Assembly (NCBI RefSeq): GCF_003612555.1
Contig: NZ_RAZF01000002.1
Location: 206,731-270,730 of the forward strand
DNA: 64,000 nucleotides
DNA from: Acutalibacter sp. 1XD8-33
GTDB taxonomy: Bacteria; Bacillota; Clostridia; Oscillospirales; Acutalibacteraceae
Reading direction: 5' to 3'
Of the stretch, positions 8,592 to 17,642 are shown piece by piece (the stretch's first letter is position 1; each line of letters opens with the position of its first letter). The position numbers and the translations under genes are program-made. The notes under the pieces are model-generated. The model saw only the letters and a list, made by a program, of their open reading frames with translations, was not told the DNA's origin and did not search any database.

Positions 8592-10019
8592 TTACTCTTC
8601 ATAGGCTTTCGGTCCGTACTTTATCTCTACGCTGCCCAACCGGTAGCCATAGTTTCCCAGATCCTGGGTATTTGCCAACTGGATGGGTGTTTCTGAAGAT
8701 GGATCCATGAGGGACAGATAGATCGTGTAATTTCCTCTGGGCAGGTCCTCTAGGGGAATCTCCAGCTGGGCCGTGGATTTCCCGGCGGCATGGCCCCCTG
8801 TCAGCGCCCGCAAATTGCAGTCCAGCGGGTAAGACTTTCCATATCTGGCGGCTTCATCCCAAAAGGTCACGGTGGCCCTAGGCTCTGCATAGATGGGGGC
8901 AAACCCCACATTCTGGAAGCTCACCGATAGGGATACCCAATTTTGAAAGGCTTTCTTTCCCGCACTCACGTTCTGAATCAACAGCCGGCACCCCAAATGG
9001 CGCTGGATGTAGTTGAGCCCGTCCATCCCCTGAAAACAGCCTTTCTCCGCCACTGTTGCTCTGGCCCATTTATCCAGCACTTCCTGGTCATAATCCTGAT
9101 TCAAATAGCTGACATGCATGGTTGCCAAATCCTTGACGGCATTCTCAAAGTCATTGTAGGGGTTCTCCACCACAACTTCTCCCCCGTTGGGAACACTGGC
9201 GCAGATTTCCTCCTGGAATGCCAGCTCCTGGGACCGCCGGCGGCGCTCCTCGCCCTGTTCTTCCAGGTCATAGGTACCAAGGTCGTTCTCACTGCCCAGT
9301 ATGCCGTCGTTAAACAGGCCGAGCCTGGCCGCCAAAGCCTGGTCCTCTCCTCGAAGGGTCACCACCCGCCACTGAGCTGGCGTGCGCACGGCAAGATAAG
9401 TGGACTCGTCTGTTATGCTGGCAAGTTTCTGGGCCAGGGCCCGCAAGTCCTCGTCCGAATCATACTTCGTACCGTGCATTTCGCCCCAGTTCCCCACGAA
9501 AAGGCCCTGCATAGTGAAGATACAGTCTTTATATCCCTGCAGGATTTCCTCCAGCTGCTCCATATGCTTCAGAATGATCTCCAGGTTCCGGGGCTCATGA
9601 ATCAGGCTCTTCCCCTCCAGGTCGTAGAGAAAGCGCACAATCAGCCGCTTTTCTCCCCCTTTCAGGGCCCGAAACAGCGCTTCGATATTCTTCAGCCCCG
9701 CCTGGGAAATCTCGCCCTCCCGGTAATTCTGCAGATTGATTTCCACAAGGGCAATCGTGGTGTCCGGATCATTCTGATACAGGCCCTCCACCTGAGCCCA
9801 GTAGTCTTCTTCCCCATCGCTGATGGTAAAGCCATAGATCTTATAAAAGCCCTGATTGGGATTGCTTAGCTGCCTTGCAGATTCCCGGAAGGTTTCCGTG
9901 GTGATATTCACTTTTGACAATTCCATCCACACCCCACAGGCAAAGAGAAATATCATTAACCCAGCCAGCAACATCGCATATGTTCCGGCGCGTCTAGGCC
10001 TTCTATACCGTCTACTCAT
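8592..10019 (-). CDS. DUF4874/DUF4832-type secreted or membrane-anchored protein
   Basis: A 475-residue protein with one N-terminal membrane anchor (AGLMIFLFACGVWM) after an Arg-rich start, so most of it lies outside the membrane. The segment NPNQGFYKIYGFTI and the following TIM-barrel-like part (ALVEINLQNYREGEIS, LIVRFLYDL, GNWGEMHGT) match the DUF4874 pattern. The C-terminus (FQNVGFAPIYAEPRATVTFWD, with a beta-sandwich of about 120 residues) matches DUF4832. Both domains are found in proteins of exopolysaccharide regions and have a putative glycoside-hydrolase-like fold. The start overlaps the previous stop in ATGAGTAG, so translation is probably coupled. Precise role unknown; trimming or binding of the exported glycan is plausible. 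Confidence 0.7.
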   Translation of the reverse strand: MSRRYRRPRRAGTYAMLLAGLMIFLFACGVWMELSKVNITTETFRESARQLSNPNQGFYKIYGFTISDGEEDYWAQVEGLYQNDPDTTIALVEINLQNYREGEISQAGLKNIEALFRALKGGEKRLIVRFLYDLEGKSLIHEPRNLEIILKHMEQLEEILQGYKDCIFTMQGLFVGNWGEMHGTKYDSDEDLRALAQKLASITDESTYLAVRTPAQWRVVTLRGEDQALAARLGLFNDGILGSENDLGTYDLEEQGEERRRRSQELAFQEEICASVPNGGEVVVENPYNDFENAVKDLATMHVSYLNQDYDQEVLDKWARATVAEKGCFQGMDGLNYIQRHLGCRLLIQNVSAGKKAFQNWVSLSVSFQNVGFAPIYAEPRATVTFWDEAARYGKSYPLDCNLRALTGGHAAGKSTAQLEIPLEDLPRGNYTIYLSLMDPSSETPIQLANTQDLGNYGYRLGSVEIKYGPKAYEE

Positions 10020-12285
10020 AGTCAATCGCCAAATTGTAGGGAGAATGGGGCTCCTGCTGGAAATAGTAGCAGACAAAAACCTCGTCCTCATAATATATTT
10101 TCATCTCGCTGGGGTAGAGCTCCGAGAACCGCTGGCACCAGTAGTAAGCCTTGGACTCGATGATAGTGCGGGTGTCAAGGTCTTTGTACAGGCTAAATAA
10201 GTTGGCTCTTTTGGGAATCGCTTTTTGGGCTGCTTCCTGAGAAATCACAGCCAATCCTCCCTCTTTCCATATGGTAACATCTCCTTCGCTTTCCTGAGCC
10301 AGCCACGCCGGTCCCTGAAATGTATGCCAGTTTGAATACCGCAGCGGCTTCTTCTCCACGAAAATGAAAATGTGCTCTGAGGGTAACGTGTACCGCTCTT
10401 CCCTTACTCCCTCCACAAATTTCTGCAACTCCTCATGCCACCCATATCCACTCACCTGCCAGATATCATCCGTAGGCGCTACTATTGTGTAAGCTTTTCG
10501 CTCATACTGATTGATGATAGATGTTAGTGTTTCCACTTCGGTAGGATATCTGCTGGGAAAATAGTAGAGAAAGAAATGATAATTTCCGGTTCCTACCACA
10601 ATCGCCATAATGGCTCCCATACATAGGTAAGATACTGCCTGCTGGATTTCATCCTCACAAAACGTTGAGGCAAGGGTTAGCATGATGTCAAGGGGAATCA
10701 CAATGACTGCGGCAGAAAGCATCTCTTCTGTCACACAAAGCCTGACAGAATCTACCAGTTCCATCAATCCAATGCTTTTTGCCGCCTGGGCCAGCAGGCA
10801 AAGCATTGCAGCGGAAAGCATAGGGAGGTAGCCCTGAATAGAGACAGTTCCAATCCTTGTTTCCTCAATCCGGCCTCTGCACCAGGCCGGAAGTCGGGGC
10901 AGAATCAGCCATGTCAGCAGGCAGAACGCCAAGACCGCCGCACAGGTTTTGAAGAACACCTCTCCAACTTTTGCTCCATATAGTCCGGTATATCTAAAAT
11001 AGACATTCTGCATTTTTGCCCAGCATTTCTGCAAAACATCTTTTGCGGTTTCCAGAATTCCCGGCTGCTCCTCGATTTCCCCTTCCTGGGGAGGTGTTTC
11101 GGCCTCTTCCCCTTTCATCACATTCAGCGCCCAGCCAATAGAGCCTTGAAAAGGAACTCCCGATGCCAAGGCCCCCAGCATGGGCGCCGTAGCGAGAAAT
11201 AGACCACAGAGTACCGCACCGGCCAGCGGGAAAAATTTCTCTCTGGAAAAGATCTTTTTTAGATAGAAGATTCCAATGCCCAGGCACAGATAGAAAGCCA
11301 TAATAGTAGCATAGAAGTGGGCGGTAATTGTCTGGGCCAAAGCCATGATGAAAAGGAAAAGCTCTGGATTCACAAACCGCCGGGGAATCGTCCCCTCTTC
11401 TCTTGGGTCGTAAGAACATTTCACGTATTTCATTACAAAGAGAGGGCATAGGAACAGGCCTGTCATCCCAAATTCTTGGGGCAAGGTCCATTGCAGACGG
11501 GAAACCCCTGCCATTGCATCGCCTACCGGTGTCTTTATAATAAGAAAGAGGAGAAGCGCAAAAATAGGCGAATACTTCCAGCGGAACAGTTCCCGGAACA
11601 GGGCATAGGCCGCCAGCAAAATCGCTCCTGTATGGATGCTTCCAAAGAACAGCATGATGCTGTGGATGGGGGTTCCAAACAACATATTCTGGCAATAGAT
11701 AAAGCAATGCATGGCCTCTGGATATATGCCGTCAACAAAGGGCTTTCCCTCTATCAGCCCGTTGACCCATGAGTGGTGGACGTACATATCACTGGTGCCA
11801 TATCCGGGGCTGTGAAAAGCTCCCCAGGAAAAATAGAGCATGGCATACAGAAGCAGCGCCCCCAAAGCCAGATACTCCAAAAGATGAGGGCGAGCCTCTG
11901 TCCACAGCCGCTTCAGTCCATTCCTTGCCCAGCGGCCAACCCGAACAACCAGGGGCCTTATGCCTCCGGCAACCATCCAGTCGTGGAAGGAAAGCACTTT
12001 GCGTCCGCTGAGCTTGCTCCTCCGGTAGAGCACGGCCGCTAGAATGCCGTAGAAAAAGGCGCAGACCGTCCACCGGTTCAAAATGTGAATCAGCCCAAAG
12101 CCCAGAACCACCGTGTTCACCAGCACCGGCTGCGCCACCGCGCAGAAGCTGAACCGGTAAATTTTTGACTTTCCCCTCAAATGCCCGGCAAACACCACCA
12201 TCGGCCACAGAAACATGAGAAAGAAATAGCCGAACAGCACCTGCATGTATTCAGAAACCCAGTATGGAGTATTGACAATATCCAA
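10012..12285 (-). CDS. Large multi-pass membrane protein, GT-C or polymerase-like
   Basis: A 757-residue protein with about 14 hydrophobic segments and a soluble C-terminal domain of about 180 residues (from about residue 580: SRYPTEVETLTSIINQY onward). The first external loop reads SPGYGTSDMYVHHSWVNGL, with an Asp near the first long loop as in GT-C glycosyltransferases. I do not recognise a named family. Size and context (between a DPM-like GT2 and a DUF4832 protein) fit a lipid-linked-sugar glycosyltransferase or polymerase. The start codon is TTG at 12285, supported by AAGAGGG 6 bases upstream; no ATG is better placed. Its stop overlaps the next start by 8 bases. Confidence 0.65.
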   Translation of the reverse strand: MDIVNTPYWVSEYMQVLFGYFFLMFLWPMVVFAGHLRGKSKIYRFSFCAVAQPVLVNTVVLGFGLIHILNRWTVCAFFYGILAAVLYRRSKLSGRKVLSFHDWMVAGGIRPLVVRVGRWARNGLKRLWTEARPHLLEYLALGALLLYAMLYFSWGAFHSPGYGTSDMYVHHSWVNGLIEGKPFVDGIYPEAMHCFIYCQNMLFGTPIHSIMLFFGSIHTGAILLAAYALFRELFRWKYSPIFALLLFLIIKTPVGDAMAGVSRLQWTLPQEFGMTGLFLCPLFVMKYVKCSYDPREEGTIPRRFVNPELFLFIMALAQTITAHFYATIMAFYLCLGIGIFYLKKIFSREKFFPLAGAVLCGLFLATAPMLGALASGVPFQGSIGWALNVMKGEEAETPPQEGEIEEQPGILETAKDVLQKCWAKMQNVYFRYTGLYGAKVGEVFFKTCAAVLAFCLLTWLILPRLPAWCRGRIEETRIGTVSIQGYLPMLSAAMLCLLAQAAKSIGLMELVDSVRLCVTEEMLSAAVIVIPLDIMLTLASTFCEDEIQQAVSYLCMGAIMAIVVGTGNYHFFLYYFPSRYPTEVETLTSIINQYERKAYTIVAPTDDIWQVSGYGWHEELQKFVEGVREERYTLPSEHIFIFVEKKPLRYSNWHTFQGPAWLAQESEGDVTIWKEGGLAVISQEAAQKAIPKRANLFSLYKDLDTRTIIESKAYYWCQRFSELYPSEMKIYYEDEVFVCYYFQQEPHSPYNLAIDYE

Positions 12286-12300
12286 GCCCGTCCCTCTTTC

Positions 12301-13074
12301 CTATATCTTCAATGTTTCCGCCTTTTTAGAACCCATTTTCAGCAGTTTGATCCGGAAAACCACAGCCAATATGCTGAACAGCATCCGTATCATATACCAG
12401 ACCGGTTTGAGCCCGGAATGGATGCTCTTTCCCGCCGTTCTGGGGTGCATCACCGCCGGAACCTCCATGACTTGAAAGTCCAGCAGAACCATCTGCAAAA
12501 GCATGTTGGCGTCCGGATACCGGATATCGAAATTATCATACTCCGCATAGCAGGAAAAGGCCCGGCGGCTCAGCCCCTGCAAGCCTGTGGTAGGATCGGA
12601 AATGATATATCCCGTCATCAGACGGATCACGAAACGGAACAAGCGGTGAGCTCCCCGTTTTGCCAGAGAAAGGGGAAAGCTCTGGCTGCCCTTCAGATAT
12701 CTTGTGCCCAGAACAATATCCGGACAGATTCCCAGATTGTCCCGGCGTCGCAGGGCCTGATAGATCACCGGGACATTACAGGCGTCGTGCTGCCCGTCCC
12801 CGTCCATCTGGATCACGTACCGGTAGCCCCCCCGCACCGCGTATTTATAGCCCACCTGTATCGCGCCCCCATACCCCAGCCGAAACACATTTGTCACCAT
12901 TCTATAGTGGCGAAGATTCACGATCTCCGGCGTGGCGTCCTCAGAAGCATCGTTGATAATCAGCACGTCCCCCAGAAAAAGGGCCCCGCTGCGCTCTAGC
13001 TGATCCAAGACGCCCGGCAGATTCTCCGCCTCATTGCAGGCCGGTATGATAATTAAAAGTTCCTTGTTCTCCAT
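12301..13074 (-). CDS. Family 2 glycosyltransferase, DPM1-like
   Basis: A 257-residue GT-A enzyme expected to transfer a sugar from a nucleotide donor to polyprenyl phosphate. It starts with LIIIPACNEAENLPGVLDQL. It has the nucleotide-binding IINDASEDAT and the metal motif QMDGDGQHD (D-x-D), then the acceptor region DPTTGLQGLSRRAF, typical of DPM1-type enzymes. The C-terminal third ends in a hydrophobic, membrane-associated segment. GGAGAG sits 9 bases before the ATG. DPM-like GT2 genes commonly occur with DUF2304 genes, and one lies two genes upstream here. It likely supplies the lipid-linked sugar used by the large membrane protein that follows. Confidence 0.88.
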   Translation of the reverse strand: MENKELLIIIPACNEAENLPGVLDQLERSGALFLGDVLIINDASEDATPEIVNLRHYRMVTNVFRLGYGGAIQVGYKYAVRGGYRYVIQMDGDGQHDACNVPVIYQALRRRDNLGICPDIVLGTRYLKGSQSFPLSLAKRGAHRLFRFVIRLMTGYIISDPTTGLQGLSRRAFSCYAEYDNFDIRYPDANMLLQMVLLDFQVMEVPAVMHPRTAGKSIHSGLKPVWYMIRMLFSILAVVFRIKLLKMGSKKAETLKI

Positions 13075-13088
13075 GGCACAGTGCTCTC

Positions 13089-14288
13089 CTATTCCAACAA
13101 TTCCAATAATTTGCCCAGATCCTCCGCAGGCACTTTTTTTGCCCGGGCCCCATCGCCCAATGCCCGCCGTCTGCCTTCGTCTCCCAGCAGCTCTTCGATT
13201 ACTCCCGCCAGAGCCTCCGCTTCCAAGGGACAGAGCAGTCCATCTACTCCAGGCGTAATCTGCTGGCGGTTGCCATTGCAGTCGGAAGCGACTACCGGCC
13301 GTCCCAGCGTCTGAGCCTCTTGTATGGCGATACTCCGTCCCTCAAACCGGGTGGCATGAACATACACATCCGTCTGGGCGTAATAGGGGTAGGGATTTTC
13401 CACCGCGCCCAAAAGCCGGAAGTCATTTTCCAATCCCAGCACCTTGATTTGTCTCTCCAAAGTCCCCCGCAGCTCTCCTTCTCCCAGCACATACCATCTT
13501 GCGGAAACGCTTCGGTCCTTCAGCAGCTTCATGGCATCTATACCCACATCAATAGCTTTTTGGTAAGTGAGCCGTCCCACCGTAAGCAGCCGAAAGCCGG
13601 GATAATCATCTGAAAAGCCCCCGGGCTCTTGTGCCCTCAACCGGATCTCCTCCTGATCCACGATGTTATGGATCACACCGGTCTTTTCCGCATATTCCGG
13701 ATATACCTTCAAAAAATGAGTCTGGGCCTCCTCTGAAACGGCAAAGATCCGGTCAAATTTTTCCCAGCAGTTCTCATCCATCTCTCTGGTATATCCAGCG
13801 TTCTCATAGTCAATATGGATAAAGGCCGCCTTTTTCTTGGCGCGGACATGCTCTGCCACATAGTAGGCCGAGCCCCCCTCAATCCAGGCCACCGCCAAGT
13901 CGTAGGTTTCTGAAAACCGCTCCGCTCCGCCAGCTACAGTCCGCCACAGGAGTTTATCTGTCTGCACTCTGCCTTTTTTTACCATCCTGACAAAGTTTTC
14001 CCCTATGTAGGCCAACTTTCCTAAGCATCCGCCGTTTCGAAAAAAGCCCCTGGCTACCGCGCCCGCCATGGCCCGCCGTCCGGCGCCGTTAAGCACCGAA
14101 CCGCTGCTGAGCTCCCGGTTCAGCACCTGCACATGGCCGGGGATCTTTTCCGCCAGCTCTCCCCGGCCCAGCAGCACGTAAAGGCTTAGCTGGTACTCCC
14201 GGCTGTCCAACCGCGCCAGAAGCCCCAACAAAGCCTTTTCCGCTCCGCCTATTCCCAGGGTGTTAATGACAAGCAATATCTTTTTCAT
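13089..14288 (-). CDS. Family 4 glycosyltransferase
   Basis: A 399-residue GT-B enzyme. The N-terminal acceptor domain starts KILLVINTLGIGGAEKALL, the classic GT4 glycine-rich loop. The C-terminal donor domain contains LLTVGRLTYQKAIDVGIDAM and the retaining-enzyme E-x7-E motif in FEGRSIAIQEAQTLGRPVVA. GT4 enzymes transfer a sugar from a nucleotide donor with retention, here presumably in building a surface polysaccharide. ATG 14288 fits the family start; it lies inside the end of the DUF2304 gene (26-base overlap), so the two are probably translated together. The donor sugar cannot be told from sequence. Confidence 0.88.
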   Translation of the reverse strand: MKKILLVINTLGIGGAEKALLGLLARLDSREYQLSLYVLLGRGELAEKIPGHVQVLNRELSSGSVLNGAGRRAMAGAVARGFFRNGGCLGKLAYIGENFVRMVKKGRVQTDKLLWRTVAGGAERFSETYDLAVAWIEGGSAYYVAEHVRAKKKAAFIHIDYENAGYTREMDENCWEKFDRIFAVSEEAQTHFLKVYPEYAEKTGVIHNIVDQEEIRLRAQEPGGFSDDYPGFRLLTVGRLTYQKAIDVGIDAMKLLKDRSVSARWYVLGEGELRGTLERQIKVLGLENDFRLLGAVENPYPYYAQTDVYVHATRFEGRSIAIQEAQTLGRPVVASDCNGNRQQITPGVDGLLCPLEAEALAGVIEELLGDEGRRRALGDGARAKKVPAEDLGKLLELLE

Positions 14289-14706
14289 CGTCCAGATCCA
14301 GCCCTTCCTCCCTGTTTTTCTTGGCACTGGCCAGACCGGACTCCTCTTCTCTCTCCTCTAGTTTTGCTAAAATCCTCCGGTTCTCTTCCAATAGCAGCGA
14401 CACCTGCATGGCGAGCTCCTGATTCTGGGTGAGCAGCTGGGAGATCAGCAGACAGATTTGGAAGGCCCCCCATAGGCAGGCCGCCCCTACCCCAAACAAG
14501 GCCAGCCCCGTCCAGCCGGAAATCCGGTTGATCCAGGCGGAAAGGGCCGGAACCAGCCCCACCACCACCATCACCAGGCCCAACAGACACCAGACCACCG
14601 CCAGATCAGAGGTCATTTTCTTTATCGAATGGAACCAGAAGCTGGACAGCATAATCGCGATGCCCATAAAAATGATTCCATATTTTATGATATCTGCCAT
14701 TCCCAT
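14263..14706 (-). CDS. DUF2304-family small membrane protein
   Basis: A 147-residue protein with three or four hydrophobic helices (IIKYGIIFMGIAIML, AVVWCLLGLVMVVVGLVPALS, GLALFGVGAACLWGAF). A coiled-coil follows (LISQLLTQNQELAMQVSLLL) and then a charged tail. This layout is that of DUF2304 proteins, which are regularly encoded beside polyprenyl-phosphate glycosyltransferases and may hold them at the membrane. The first ATG (14706) has GGAGG 6 bases upstream; a second ATG two codons on is possible. It lies 15 bases after pelG and overlaps the GT4 gene. Confidence 0.75.
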   Translation of the reverse strand: MGMADIIKYGIIFMGIAIMLSSFWFHSIKKMTSDLAVVWCLLGLVMVVVGLVPALSAWINRISGWTGLALFGVGAACLWGAFQICLLISQLLTQNQELAMQVSLLLEENRRILAKLEEREEESGLASAKKNREEGLDLDDEKDIACH

Positions 14707-14721
14707 ATTCCACCTCCGCCG

Positions 14722-16170
14722 TCAGTCGCTGAGCGCCTTTTCGTATACCTTGCTGGAGGGTTGGAGTCCTTTTCCGTGCTCAATCAAGTTGCCTTTGCAG
14801 AACACCTGGGAATCCAGATGCCGTTCCACCCAGCGCAGCCGTCCATAACCAATACACCACCCTACAAAGGAACCCGCTACGACCCCCAGGCCATACCAGA
14901 TCTCCGGCAAGTGGGTAGACAGAATGCTTCCCAAAAAGGTTACCACGCAGAAGCTCACTGCCGTGAGCACAGCGCCCCGCATGTCGTTAAAATAGTAAAG
15001 GAACAGAATCCCCGCATACATCAAAAACAGGATGAAATAGCCCGCCGCCAGGCAGGGATAAATGCGCATCACCATGCCCGCAAAGCCATACCGAGGCAGG
15101 ATCACCACAAACCCCAGATAGACTACCACGGAGATGATAAACTGAATCCGGGCCAAGTCCAGCAGCTCTCCCGCGATCTCCCGGAACATCTTTCGTTTGG
15201 CGCTTTGAATGTCCGCCAATTTGCCGCCGATTACGGCCTCGGAGTAGGCCTTATACTTTTCATGGAAATGCATCTCTATCCGGGCGATAAAAATCACCGT
15301 GGCGGAAATATTGGTGAACATGGCAAGACAGGTGGCCATGTCGTAGGGCTGGTTGCAGACGAAAGAATCGGCTACTACCATGCGCATGTCCGTGGTCCAG
15401 AACACGAAATTGTGAATGTACAGCCCCAGGATATAGAAAAAGTTGATGGCAACCAAATGCCAATACTTTTTAAAGTAGCGGAGCACCGGCCAGAAGCGAT
15501 TGCTGTTCTTGGCAAAATACCGCCGGATAGAACCGTATTCCAGCACCGCGATCAGAAAAAAACCGATTGTCAGGGAAAAGAGCATACTCTCCGTAATTCC
15601 CCATCCCGCCCGGAACCGCAGCAGCAGAGCCAGGCCAAAGGTGACTCCCATGCCCACCAGGAAGAACAGGGAAATTCTGCCGTAGTCCTTGCAGATGGAA
15701 AGATAGATCATGGAATAGAACACCATCACCAGAGAGACATATCCGCAAAAGCCCGTAAACACATAGGCCACGCCCACCCCGCCCACAAAGTGCTCCCACA
15801 GGCAGAAGGGAATGCCCAGCAGACAGCTGAGGGACAAGTTCATCACAAGGCCCAGATAGTAGCAGGGCAGAATGTCCTGGTAGCGCTCTTCAAAGATGGC
15901 GTCCTGCATATACTTGGAGAGTACCGCGTTAAAGGGCGCGGCAGACAGCAGCGCAAAAATGAAGGTATACAGCACAGTGCAGGAGAAGAGCTCCCGGGCA
16001 TAGTATCCCAATGTATCAAAGCCCAGCAGCCACTCCATCAACAGAATGACGCCAATTACCAGCACCATAGGCGCTACCGTGATGCAGGATCCATAGACAA
16101 AGCCCACCAGGCTGGCGGCGATGGACTGCTTCTCAAAAATTCGGTTTAATCTGACGCCAATGCCCGCCAT
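14722..16170 (-). CDS. pelG: PelG-like exopolysaccharide membrane transporter/synthase subunit
   Basis: A 482-residue protein with about 12 hydrophobic segments. It begins AGIGVRLNRIFEKQSIAAS, which matches the N-terminal pattern of PelG, the MOP-superfamily subunit that works with PelF to polymerise and move the Pel polysaccharide across the inner membrane. It starts directly after the pelF stop (TAAATG) with GAGGGGGTGG upstream. The order pelD-pelE-pelA-like-pelF-pelG matches the Gram-positive pelDEA(DA)FG cluster described in Bacillus. The gene symbol is by order and similarity, not by database comparison. Confidence 0.85.
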   Translation of the reverse strand: MAGIGVRLNRIFEKQSIAASLVGFVYGSCITVAPMVLVIGVILLMEWLLGFDTLGYYARELFSCTVLYTFIFALLSAAPFNAVLSKYMQDAIFEERYQDILPCYYLGLVMNLSLSCLLGIPFCLWEHFVGGVGVAYVFTGFCGYVSLVMVFYSMIYLSICKDYGRISLFFLVGMGVTFGLALLLRFRAGWGITESMLFSLTIGFFLIAVLEYGSIRRYFAKNSNRFWPVLRYFKKYWHLVAINFFYILGLYIHNFVFWTTDMRMVVADSFVCNQPYDMATCLAMFTNISATVIFIARIEMHFHEKYKAYSEAVIGGKLADIQSAKRKMFREIAGELLDLARIQFIISVVVYLGFVVILPRYGFAGMVMRIYPCLAAGYFILFLMYAGILFLYYFNDMRGAVLTAVSFCVVTFLGSILSTHLPEIWYGLGVVAGSFVGWCIGYGRLRWVERHLDSQVFCKGNLIEHGKGLQPSSKVYEKALSD

Positions 16171-17628
16171 TTACTCCACCCCCTCTTGGTTGTTCTCTAA
16201 AGCCTCCCCGCTCTCTGGGGAGGCGCCGCTTTCGGCAAAGCTGTTGTAAATGCTCTGATAGGTGTCGCGCATCTGCTCGATCCTGTAACGGGCCATGACG
16301 CGCTGGTAACCGTTTTCCCCCATTCGCTTCCGTTCTTCCGGATGATGGGCAAGGTACACGATGGCCTGGGAAATCTCTTCCAAATTCATAATATGCGTGA
16401 TAAGCCCCGCCTGGCCAAATTCATCCTCTTCTCCCATGACAAGCCCCCGGCAGTTTCCCACATCTGTGGCAATAACCGGCCTGTGGGCGGCAAAGCTCTC
16501 TAAAATCGTCAGGGGCTGTCCCTCGCTGATGCTGGTGAGAATCGTCATATCCATCCGCCCCAGATATTCCTTTACATTGATCCGGCCGGTAAACTCCACG
16601 TCTTTCAGGCCCAGATCCTCCACCGCCTCAAAGCACTCTCGGGCGTAATCCTCGTCCGCGTCCCAGGGGCCCATCACCCACAGCTTTAAGGCGGGCTCCC
16701 TCTCTTTTGCAAAGGCAAACGCCTGGATCAGGGTTTTCACATCTTTGATGGGCGTTATCCGCAGAACTGCCCCCAGGTTGATGAAGTTCTGATCCTCCTG
16801 GCTTTTTCCCGGCAAATCCTGAAAGTCCTCCACATGGATCCCGTTGGGCGTCACCATGGTTTTGCGCTCGGGACAGTCCAGCTCCAGCTGGAGCTCTCTG
16901 GCATGTTCATACAGGCTGGTCACCAGGTCCGCCCGGTTATAAGCCAGCCGGGACATTTTCCGAAATTGGTTGATCCAGATATTTTTGTAGATTCCCTGGA
17001 CCCATTTGGCCTTTACCAGTTCCTCCTCCCGCTCCCGAGTGTAGATGCCATGTTCCGAAATCATCAGCCTGGTGCCATAGAGATGCTTTGCCATACTGCC
17101 CAGGACCCCCGCGTAGCCGGTACACAGACAATGGTACAGGTCGGCTTTTGGCAGCCGCATCTTCAGGGTATGAAACAGTGGGAGATAGATAGACCGCATC
17201 ATCCACAGAAAGTCAGAAAACACCATCTGGCTGTAGTTCAGCCGGTAGCACTCGGCCACCGCGTGGTAAAAGTCCTCCCCCATGAGCAGACCGTTCAGAG
17301 AGCAGGAGCCCTCTTGAAAATAGTTAAACAGCGTTTCCCAGTCCACCTGCTGGTCCAAAAGCAGGCTGCGCAGAGCGTTGTATTCCACCCGGCTCATCCG
17401 TTTGCGCCGCCTGCTTCCCCAGTCCACATCATTTAAGTAGAGCTCATGGACCTCCGTAACATTGTCCGGCAGGGTATACACGAATTTCCCCCGCAGGGAG
17501 CGGTCCGCCACAATGGCCACTACCACAAATTCCTGTTTGGGAAAAGAGCTGATCAGGCTGTGCACCCAACTGGACACGCCGCCCACCACATAGGGGTAGC
17601 AGCCCTCCACTATCATACAAATCCGCAT
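16171..17628 (-). CDS. pelF: PelF-like family 4 glycosyltransferase (Pel polymerase)
   Basis: A 485-residue GT-B enzyme. The start RICMIVEGCYPYVVGGVSSW and WVHSLI are the signature of PelF, the cytosolic synthase of Pel (a GalN/GalNAc-rich polymer). The C-terminal half shows NLGAVLRITPIKDVKTLIQA and the E-x7-E region in SISEGQPLTILESFAAHRPV. PelF is inactive without PelG, encoded immediately downstream. AAGGAGGG lies 7 bases before the ATG. The gene is 14 bases from the DUF2194 gene. The nucleotide-sugar donor in this organism is unknown. Confidence 0.88.
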   Translation of the reverse strand: MRICMIVEGCYPYVVGGVSSWVHSLISSFPKQEFVVVAIVADRSLRGKFVYTLPDNVTEVHELYLNDVDWGSRRRKRMSRVEYNALRSLLLDQQVDWETLFNYFQEGSCSLNGLLMGEDFYHAVAECYRLNYSQMVFSDFLWMMRSIYLPLFHTLKMRLPKADLYHCLCTGYAGVLGSMAKHLYGTRLMISEHGIYTREREEELVKAKWVQGIYKNIWINQFRKMSRLAYNRADLVTSLYEHARELQLELDCPERKTMVTPNGIHVEDFQDLPGKSQEDQNFINLGAVLRITPIKDVKTLIQAFAFAKEREPALKLWVMGPWDADEDYARECFEAVEDLGLKDVEFTGRINVKEYLGRMDMTILTSISEGQPLTILESFAAHRPVIATDVGNCRGLVMGEEDEFGQAGLITHIMNLEEISQAIVYLAHHPEERKRMGENGYQRVMARYRIEQMRDTYQSIYNSFAESGASPESGEALENNQEGVE

Positions 17629-17642
17629 CCTGCCGCCCTCCT